From assembly GCA_018883265.1 (NCBI GenBank), contig VEQK01000004.1:21464-85463 (forward strand): a stretch of 64,000 nt of DNA. The letters run 5' to 3'. Under the pieces are notes generated by a model, which saw only the letters and a program-made list of their open reading frames with translations, was not told the origin of the DNA and ran no database searches. Below, piece by piece: positions 58,499 to 64,000 of this stretch. This DNA comes from Rhodocyclaceae bacterium. Lineage in GTDB: Bacteria; Pseudomonadota; Gammaproteobacteria; Burkholderiales; Rhodocyclaceae. Positions within the stretch are counted from its first letter, which is position 1. Each line of letters starts with the position of its first letter. A program made the translations under genes and the position numbers.

Positions 58499-59106
58499 CT
58501 GCGCAGTCGCTGGAACAGGTTAACGAGCGCCACAGCGCTGAGCATCAGAATCATGGATCCTACAATATCGCCCGTGGCCATAGCGGCCCAGAGACGGAAG
58601 GCTTCGGCTAATGTGGGATTGGTGTAAGCAATCTCGATCGGGTTGTATGCATAGATGAGCTGGTGCAGCGTCGAGGAAAGCAGCCCTTGCGAAAACACAA
58701 TCGCCATGAGGTCGCCAAAATTGAGTTCATTGAGCTCGGAGTCAATCCGTCGCCACCAGCAGATCAGACTCATCATCAGGTATGACGAAAAGGCTGAAAC
58801 GGCTGCCACGATGCAGTAATTGAAGAAATCCATGGAGTTGACATGACCCATGTAACCCATAGTCGAAACAACCGAGCCCAGGAAGACACCAATAGCGCCG
58901 CGCAATCCGAAAATCAGGACGGATAACGTCCGGATGCCGGCCGGCAGGAAAATCAACGACACGCCCAGCGCGTAATCAAATACCGGGAGCTGCAATTGCA
59001 GGAGCCACATCCCGTACCAGCCGAGAAACCCGAAGAGATACGGGGTTGGGCTGGCGTTGACGATGCGCTCGACGAGATTGGTTTGATTGGCAGGCATTAC
59101 GCTCAT
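58486..59106 (-). CDS. Stand-alone MASE1-like integral membrane protein (copy 1)
   Basis: A 206-residue hydrophobic protein with about six helices and no soluble output domain. It includes LFLPAGIRTLSVLIFGLRG (written LPAGIRTLSVLIFG), AVSAFSSYLMMSL, QGLLSSTLHQLIYAY and AAMATGDIVGSMILML. The P-x-G-I then GD-x-x-G pattern recalls MASE1, a membrane sensory domain normally fused to GGDEF or kinase domains. The same blocks recur in the gene at 62703-63368, so they are paralogs. No good ribosome-binding site is seen for the ATG at 59106 or 59097. The function is unknown. Confidence 0.7.
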   Translation of the reverse strand: MSVMPANQTNLVERIVNASPTPYLFGFLGWYGMWLLQLQLPVFDYALGVSLIFLPAGIRTLSVLIFGLRGAIGVFLGSVVSTMGYMGHVNSMDFFNYCIVAAVSAFSSYLMMSLICWWRRIDSELNELNFGDLMAIVFSQGLLSSTLHQLIYAYNPIEIAYTNPTLAEAFRLWAAMATGDIVGSMILMLSAVALVNLFQRLRSYAP

Positions 59107-59128
59107 TTTAAGCCATCAAAAGGAGATT

Positions 59129-59212
59129 ATGATGGTGGTCTTTTTGCCAAATTCAGTTGCAAACGAGGCAGTCCATTTAAATACCTTGTCCACAATGAAA
59201 AAAGCCCCATGA
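59129..59212 (+). CDS. Possible small ORF of 27 codons with strong ribosome-binding site
   Basis: AAAAGGAG (59118-59125) sits ideally before the ATG at 59129. The frame runs 27 codons (MMVVFLPNSV ... TLSTMKKAP) and ends at the base of a terminator-like stem. There is no known homology I can recognise. Chance Shine-Dalgarno sequences before short frames occur, so this is a candidate only. It lies between two minus-strand genes. Confidence 0.2.
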   Translation: MMVVFLPNSVANEAVHLNTLSTMKKAP

Positions 59213-59228
59213 CTCAGGATGGGGCTTT
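59198..59228 (-). terminator. Intrinsic terminator of the RTX/DUF4214 gene
   Basis: AAAGCCCCAT (59201-59210) pairs perfectly with ATGGGGCTTT (59219-59228) around an 8-base loop. On the minus strand the stem is followed by six T, just after the stop codon of the gene at 59251. It should stop transcription before the MASE1-like copy 1, making that gene a separate unit. Confidence 0.88.
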
Positions 59229-59250
59229 CAAGGTCATCAGTTGAAACCGA

Positions 59251-60528
59251 TTAACCGATCCACTCCTGATACGTAACACCAGAAGCAATTAGCTCGGCAA
59301 CATTGCTCTGATTCTCTGCGCTCTCCGAGAAGCAGGTCAATACATCGGCCCTCGTGAGGCTATGATCGAGTTGGCTTACCCAGTAAGTGTAACCTCCGGC
59401 GTCTGCATCACGGTCAAGTACGTTGTTGTAGAGCAGATTGACAAATTCCTCATCACTAACATTGTGGCCGTAGAGTTCTTGAAATTCATCACTCGCCACA
59501 AACGCATTGGCGACGCTATTGAGCGTGACACCGTTTTCGAGTTGGGCCATCCAGTAGCCAAGACCGGAATCATCAGACTCTCTGTCAAAAGCCGCTTTGT
59601 AGAGGCGATAAGCCTGACCGGCAAGCCCATCCGCATCCAGCGCCAGTGATACATCTGCAAAGTGAATGCGCTCCACCGATTCCAGTATATCGCTACCGTC
59701 GCGGAGTGTATTGCTATCGATTAACTGGATGCCAGCATTAGCAGCCTGTATCAGAGAATATTCATGATGATTGCCCACGTAGTAGGCCTCATCAATGTCG
59801 TTGCCACCATAGAGGTGATCGTCACCGTTTGAACCATAAAGATGATCATGTCCATCATCCCCATAGAGATCGTCATCATCATTGCCACCAAAGAGGTCAT
59901 CGTCTCCATAGCCGCCACGGAGTAAATCGTTGCCAACCGCACCGTAGTAATTGTCAGATGAGGATGATCCGTTCCAAACATCATCCGAATCACTGCCGCC
60001 TTGAATCGAATTGAGGGCGACAGTGTTCACCGCAGTTGATGAAGACAGAGGAGAGTATGCCTGACTGACTTTAGTGAAAATACCATCGCCGTTAGTATCA
60101 GCATAGATGGATGTCTGAGTGAATCCATGCTCAATTTCGGTCTTGATGACCTGGCTTCCGAAGACCGACCAGGTTTCCCCGTATTCGATTCGCTCCTGCT
60201 GGGCATAACCACGTTCTATTTCAGTAATTCCGGTAATCGTGCCATTAGTGATTGCAAACTGGTAGCCGCGGGCATAGCTGTCATTTGGATTGTTTGTTGA
60301 AGTACCCGTATAGTAGTGATCATCATTATCGTACCCGCTATAGCCAGCAGACCCTGCATTGGTTGAAGTGCCGGTGTAGTGGTAACCGTCGTAGTCGCTT
60401 TCGGTATGACTCGTGCTGATGGTTCTGGTTGAGGTTTCAGTATAGTAGCGGTCATCATCGCGATCTTCATGATCGTCAACTTCATAGAGATCATCGTCAT
60501 GATCATTGTCGTATTCGTGGCGGCCCAT
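59251..60528 (-). CDS. Acidic RTX-repeat/DUF4214 secreted-type protein
   Basis: A 425-residue very acidic protein. The first 95 residues are Asp/Tyr/Thr/Ser-rich and contain three imperfect repeats (RYYTETSTRT, YHYTGTSTNA, HYYTGTSTNN). Next comes a region with IYADTNGDGIFTKV. About residues 195-245 hold calcium-binding RTX nonapeptide-like repeats (GNDLLRGGYGDDDLFGG, GDDGHDHLYGSNGDDHLYGG). The C-terminal about 110 residues are DUF4214 (AYRLYKAAFDRESDDSGLGYW and NNVLDRDADAGGYTYWVSQL), a domain often found with RTX and S-layer proteins. There is no Sec signal, as expected for type I secretion, but no transporter lies in the window. The ATG at 60528 has AAAGGAG. Confidence 0.85.
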   Translation of the reverse strand: MGRHEYDNDHDDDLYEVDDHEDRDDDRYYTETSTRTISTSHTESDYDGYHYTGTSTNAGSAGYSGYDNDDHYYTGTSTNNPNDSYARGYQFAITNGTITGITEIERGYAQQERIEYGETWSVFGSQVIKTEIEHGFTQTSIYADTNGDGIFTKVSQAYSPLSSSTAVNTVALNSIQGGSDSDDVWNGSSSSDNYYGAVGNDLLRGGYGDDDLFGGNDDDDLYGDDGHDHLYGSNGDDHLYGGNDIDEAYYVGNHHEYSLIQAANAGIQLIDSNTLRDGSDILESVERIHFADVSLALDADGLAGQAYRLYKAAFDRESDDSGLGYWMAQLENGVTLNSVANAFVASDEFQELYGHNVSDEEFVNLLYNNVLDRDADAGGYTYWVSQLDHSLTRADVLTCFSESAENQSNVAELIASGVTYQEWIG

Positions 60529-60583
60529 GGCGGCTCCTTTCAAAATTCTGTAGCGTGAACTTTAGCCAGCGAAAATGAAGTGA

Positions 60584-60620
60584 ACCTGAAGATTTGAAAT
60601 TAGTTCCTTCATCTTCAGGT
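60584..60620. promoter_or_regulatory. Inverted repeat between divergent RTX and regulator genes
   Basis: ACCTGAAGAT (60584-60593) and ATCTTCAGGT (60611-60620) form a perfect 10-base inverted repeat with a 17-base spacer. They lie in the middle of the 137-base divergent promoter region between the RTX/DUF4214 gene and the response regulator gene. It is a strong candidate for a shared operator, or a stem in the regulator leader. No T-run follows, so it is not a terminator. Confidence 0.45.
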
Positions 60621-60665
60621 AAGGTTTTGAAAGTATCGTTCTAGTTTTAAGACCTCATTACGCCA

Positions 60666-61337
60666 ATGAAATTGCTCATTGTTGAAGATCAGCCCAGCCT
60701 TCTGGACGCCGTATCGGTCTACATGACACGCCAGGGCTTTGTCGTTGACCAGGCCTCAAATCTCAAGATTGCCCAGAGTTATGTGAATTCAGGTGGTTAC
60801 GACGGCATTTTCCTTGATTTGGGCTTGCCGGATGGTAATGGGGCAGATTTCTTGAAGCAATTGCGTGCGGGGGGCTTTGTTGCGCCCATTATTCTTATGA
60901 CAGCCAGGGATCAAATCTCAGACAGAATTAAGGGTCTGGATGCGGGCGCAGACGATTACGTCGTGAAGCCGTTTGATCTGGACGAGCTACACGCACGGTT
61001 CCATGCAGTTTTAAGGCGTTATCAGAGCGCGTCTACTTCCCTGACCAAGCTTGGCATTTTTGAGATTGACCGATCGGGGCATCGACTTCTTCGGCTGGGT
61101 GAAGAGGTTGGTTTGACGGCTAAAGAGTGGGCGTTGATCGAACGATTAACCCGCCATCCCAATGCCGTTGTACCCAAGGAATCACTGGAAGAAACTCTAT
61201 ATAGCATTGATCATGATGTGATGAGCAATACGCTTGAAGTGCACATCAGCCGGATTAGAAAGAAAATCGGCAAGGAGCATATCGAGACGCACAGGAATCT
61301 GGGTTATCGATTCATTGGTGCGATTCCAAATGAATAA
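60666..61337 (+). CDS. OmpR-family response regulator, divergent from the RTX gene
   Basis: A 223-residue regulator. The receiver domain has the phospho-acceptor Asp51 in GIFLDLGLPDGNG and DYVVKPFDLDEL. The winged-helix domain contains LTAKEWALIERLTRHPNAVVP (written LTAKEWALIERL), SNTLEVHISRIRKK and THRNLGYRFI. Its stop overlaps the start of the kinase gene by eight bases. It probably controls the divergent RTX gene, judging by position and the inverted repeat between them. Confidence 0.9.
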   Translation: MKLLIVEDQPSLLDAVSVYMTRQGFVVDQASNLKIAQSYVNSGGYDGIFLDLGLPDGNGADFLKQLRAGGFVAPIILMTARDQISDRIKGLDAGADDYVVKPFDLDELHARFHAVLRRYQSASTSLTKLGIFEIDRSGHRLLRLGEEVGLTAKEWALIERLTRHPNAVVPKESLEETLYSIDHDVMSNTLEVHISRIRKKIGKEHIETHRNLGYRFIGAIPNE

Positions 61338-62643
61338 GAGTATAGGTAAAAGGTTATTCATCCATCTTGCTGGCATGCTGCTGGTGCTGTGGGTGGCCGT
61401 TGTAGTCTCGGTTGCGTGGGTTGTTCAGTACGAAACCAATGAAATATTTGATAGCGGTCTGAAAGAAACGGCACAACGAATCCTCCCCTTGGCAAACGCG
61501 CAGCTCTCTCCCGACCCCCAAAAGCGCTTTATAGATCCGGTTCCTGATGACGAGTACTTATCCTATCAGGTAGTTAATTCCCGGAAAGAGGTGTTGCTGA
61601 GATCTAATAATGCGCCGGAAAGCTTGTACGACGTCCCCTTGGTCGCGGGCCTCTATCATTTGAACAACCAGGTTGTCTGTGTCGAAGCCAACAGGGAAAA
61701 CACGCTTTTTGTAGTCATTGCGGAGAGTGCCGGGCACAGAGCCAGTACGATTAGGGATGCGCTGATATTTCTGACCTTACCCTTGGTTGTGTTGATTCCG
61801 TTTACCGGGCTTCTGGTTTGGTGGTCAGTTCGAAAAGCTCAATCGTCCATATCTTCGTTGGGCGATCAGCTGGGTGCACGAAGCAGCCATGATTTACATC
61901 CCATCGAGACGAGTGTGCTGCCTAGAGAGTTGGTTGATCTGGGTAAATCTATTAATGGCCTTATGCAACGATTAAAACTGGCGTTAGAAAGCGAGCGCAA
62001 CTTTGCGGCGAATAGTGCTCATGAATTAAGAACGCCAATAGCGGCTGCCATGGCGCAGCTGGATGTTCTCAAGACAGAACTTCAGGGCGAGTCATTGCAA
62101 CGGGCGTCAGAAGCAAAACGGATGCTTAAAAGATTGGAAAAAATGACTGTCAAACTTCTTCAACTGGCCAGAGCGGAGTCGGGAATAGCACTCAATCTGA
62201 TTCCTGTTGAGTTAGTTGGAATCATTAGTATGGTGACCCGGGAATTTCCGCGTAGGGAAGGGCATGTTATCGACTTCATCGCGGATGCCGCAGAGTTATG
62301 GATCCAAGGTGATGTCGATGCGATTGGGATCGTTATCCAGAATCTCGCTGAGAATGCCCTTAAGTATGCAACCTCAGGATCCATAGTTCAAATTAGGTTG
62401 ACCGCAGACGGAATCCTTACAATAAAGAACGATTGTGAACCTGTTCCTCACGAGAAGCTCGGGTTAATTCGTCAACGATTCGGCAGGGCTGATGAGAGCA
62501 AATCAGGCTCTGGCATTGGGCTGGCCGTTGTTGAAACAATCGTGGCTCAATGTAAGGGAACGTTTGATATAGAGTCCCCATGCGATAAAAATAACCGTGG
62601 GTTCATGGCTGTCATTAGATTCAAACCGTTCACAAAGACCTAG
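61330..62643 (+). CDS. Sensor histidine kinase, partner of the divergent regulator
   Basis: A 437-residue kinase. Membrane helices (LFIHLAGMLLVLWVAVVVSVAWVV in part, and LPLVVLIPFTGLLVWWS) flank a periplasmic domain of about 110 residues. HisKA has His231 in ANSAHELRTPIAAAM, and HATPase motifs are QNLAENALKYA and GSGIGLAVVETIV. The ATG at 61330 lies inside the end of the regulator gene. Codon use looks more AT-rich here than in the core genes, consistent with an accessory region. Confidence 0.9.
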   Translation: MNKSIGKRLFIHLAGMLLVLWVAVVVSVAWVVQYETNEIFDSGLKETAQRILPLANAQLSPDPQKRFIDPVPDDEYLSYQVVNSRKEVLLRSNNAPESLYDVPLVAGLYHLNNQVVCVEANRENTLFVVIAESAGHRASTIRDALIFLTLPLVVLIPFTGLLVWWSVRKAQSSISSLGDQLGARSSHDLHPIETSVLPRELVDLGKSINGLMQRLKLALESERNFAANSAHELRTPIAAAMAQLDVLKTELQGESLQRASEAKRMLKRLEKMTVKLLQLARAESGIALNLIPVELVGIISMVTREFPRREGHVIDFIADAAELWIQGDVDAIGIVIQNLAENALKYATSGSIVQIRLTADGILTIKNDCEPVPHEKLGLIRQRFGRADESKSGSGIGLAVVETIVAQCKGTFDIESPCDKNNRGFMAVIRFKPFTKT

Positions 62644-62702
62644 ACTTTAAAGGATCATCTTCAAGCTCAAATGCTTTGAACGTAGCTTCTCAGAGCTGTC
62701 GA

Positions 62703-63368
62703 CTATTGATTCTGAGATTTGGTAAACAGCTGAAATCCGATCAGTAGCGTAAGAAGGACTGTCATGGATCCCAAAGCATCGCCGGTTACCATCGCGGACC
62801 AGTTGAAAAGTGTTGCGCTGATATTGGTGTTGTCGTAGATCGGGCTAATGATTTCGCTATGATAGATAAACTGATGCAAGGTTGCCGAAAGCAAACTTTG
62901 GGTTACAACAATCCAGCTTATATTTCCGAGTGTTAGACCGGCGAGTGAAGATGGAATTTTTCGCAAGTCGCAGACAAGCCGCATGGTAAGGTAGGACGAG
63001 AATGCCGATGCTGCCGCACAAACAGTTACACTCAATGGGGAGGCCGTCATGAGCTCTGGGAAGTAGAGGAAATACGTAACTAATGACCCAATGAAGATCC
63101 CGGCAGCACCTGAAAATCCAAAGATGAGCACGGCTAGTGTTCTAATTCCTGCTGGGAAAAATGGGAGTTCAATGCCTGGAACAAAATTTAGGAATGGGCG
63201 AAATGGACCCATCTGCAACCACCATGCAAAAATCCATGCCGTTGCCCCGAGAAAATAGGGGGTCATCGAATCATTAAGCATCAACTCGAACCAGTCTTTG
63301 TCCAACAGCCCATATTGATTGGCGGTCTCACGACTTCGAACTTTGGCTACAGCAGATTGCTTAGACAT
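62703..63368 (-). CDS. Stand-alone MASE1-like integral membrane protein (copy 2)
   Basis: A 221-residue membrane protein paralogous to the gene at 58486-59106. Shared blocks include FPAGIRTLAVLIFG, AASAFSSYLTMRL, QSLLSATLHQFIY and SAMVTGDALGSM, in the same order and spacing. About six helices are expected, and there is no output domain. The hydrophilic N-terminus is longer than in copy 1. The start may be ATG 63368 or an earlier in-frame ATG at 63419 that overlaps the upstream winged-helix gene. It is probably co-transcribed with that gene. Confidence 0.7.
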   Translation of the reverse strand: MSKQSAVAKVRSRETANQYGLLDKDWFELMLNDSMTPYFLGATAWIFAWWLQMGPFRPFLNFVPGIELPFFPAGIRTLAVLIFGFSGAAGIFIGSLVTYFLYFPELMTASPLSVTVCAAASAFSSYLTMRLVCDLRKIPSSLAGLTLGNISWIVVTQSLLSATLHQFIYHSEIISPIYDNTNISATLFNWSAMVTGDALGSMTVLLTLLIGFQLFTKSQNQ

Positions 63369-63381
63369 TGAGCTGCGAAAT

Positions 63382-63717
63382 CTAATCGAACTTAAGAATC
63401 TGCCTAGCACGAGATGCATATTGTTGGATCAGGCTTAAAAGCCTTTCTGTGGGAATGATGTGCTTATTTCGAGCATCCGATGCACCGTTTGAATAAGTGA
63501 TCCACGCATCAGATTCGAGCTGTTTGAGCTGGAGATAGATACCCGCCCGAGAGAATCTAGGAAGGCTGTTGACCACCTCTTTGATGGTTGGGTATGCCCC
63601 CAAGATGACACTGTTAACGATGCATTCAAAAACAGCATAACCAACGGTGTTTTTGCAAAGCGGCAGGTTTTCTGCCTCCCACTTCCGGAGCTCAAAAAGT
63701 TTTGTGATCTCGTCCAC
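63382..63717 (-). CDS. Small winged-helix-like protein (possible transcription regulator)
   Basis: A 111-residue protein that looks like a single winged-helix domain: NSVILGAYPTIKEVVNSLPRFSRAGIYLQLKQLESDAWI (split: GAYPTIKEVVNSLP and SRAGIYLQLKQLESDAWI) followed by a basic wing region and a C-terminal helix. This resembles MarR/PadR-type regulators, but I cannot place the family. The GTG at 63717 has AAGGG five bases upstream. It lies directly upstream of MASE1-like copy 2 and may regulate it. Confidence 0.55.
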   Translation of the reverse strand: MDEITKLFELRKWEAENLPLCKNTVGYAVFECIVNSVILGAYPTIKEVVNSLPRFSRAGIYLQLKQLESDAWITYSNGASDARNKHIIPTERLLSLIQQYASRARQILKFD

Positions 63718-63822
63718 GTCTGCCCTTAATGTCAGGGGTTAAGCGTAAATGCTTTGGTCGTGGAATGGTTTGGAAAATGCAGGAGAATTAGATCTATTCG
63801 TTAGACGTTTGGCTGGATCGAG

Positions 63823-64000
63823 CTAGATTCTTGATATTGCGATCCGTATTCTTTGAATCGTTTTCTCCACGGAGTCTTTGACAGAAACTTCCAGGCCCAG
63901 ATCTCTGGCAATCGCATTTACCTTGACGGGGTTCAGTGGGATGCCCCCCTTATCTATGCCTGTGATCAAGGCTTTTGCGGCCTGATACTCCCTGGGCACT
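63823..64000 (-). CDS. Unknown protein, C-terminal part (cut by window edge)
   Basis: The last 178 bases contain an open frame on the minus strand that stops at 63823. It reads VPREYQAAKALITGIDKG then GIPLNPVKVNAIARDLGLEV and VEKTIQRIRIAISRI. The spacing of NPVKVNAIARDLGLEVS looks like a helix-turn-helix or domain-linker motif. I do not recognise the family. The bases between it and the winged-helix gene (63718-63822) hold nothing clear. Confidence 0.5.
   Translation of the reverse strand, partial: VPREYQAAKALITGIDKGGIPLNPVKVNAIARDLGLEVSVKDSVEKTIQRIRIAISRI

Overview
The window looks like the origin-proximal chromosome of a betaproteobacterium, moderate to high in G+C. This is inferred from gene order and protein types, and no species is claimed. 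It opens with the 5' end of dnaA on the minus strand, a roughly 350-base intergenic stretch with several DnaA boxes (a likely oriC), and then the usual rpmH-rnpA-yidD-yidC-mnmE series. Other betaproteobacterial linkages are mnmG-rsmG-parA-parB-atpIBEFHAGDC, dprA-smg-topB-ubiE-ubiJ and def-fmt-htpX plus rsmB-DUF4390-ntrYX.

Region by region. 1-13.5 kb: replication origin, ribosome/RNase P/membrane insertion genes, tRNA modification (mnmE, mnmG), 16S rRNA methylation (rsmG) and chromosome partitioning (parAB). These are interrupted by a small island with a chagasin-type protease inhibitor lipoprotein, a flavoprotein and the AhpF/AhpC peroxide defence pair. An OxyR-like site lies upstream of ahpC. 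13.6-20.6 kb: a complete F1Fo ATP synthase operon closed by a strong terminator. 20.6-27.7 kb, minus strand: an exported protein of unknown function, DprA, Smg, topoisomerase III with a histone-like tail, a DUF971 protein, and UbiE/UbiJ for ubiquinone synthesis. 27.7-40.1 kb, mostly plus strand: def-fmt, htpX, an S1/P1-type nuclease on the minus strand, rsmB-DUF4390-ntrY-ntrX, hemE and priA. 40.1-43.0 kb, minus strand: a tight carbonic anhydrase / MHS-family permease / fructokinase operon. 43.1-54.1 kb: DUF1840, MetH with what looks like an attenuated leader, an RfaH/NusG-like factor, an M20 amidohydrolase, RapZ, a NusG-II/Gx-transporter pair, MutY, a flavin reductase and an iron-sulfur photolyase.

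54.1-64 kb is the most accessory part. It holds a stress-type lipocalin and a SHP-like cytochrome / diheme cytochrome / cytochrome b561 operon followed at once by a two-component system. Beyond these are two paralogous stand-alone integral membrane proteins resembling MASE1 sensor domains, a secreted-looking RTX/DUF4214 protein divergent from a second two-component system, a small winged-helix-like protein, and a cut-off unknown gene. The best candidates for something undescribed are the two MASE1-like proteins flanking the RTX/DUF4214 gene and its divergent regulators, and the metH leader.

Limits: everything was read by eye from sequence. No homology search, structure prediction or folding program was run. 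Start codons are choices based on ribosome-binding sites, overlaps and family N-termini.
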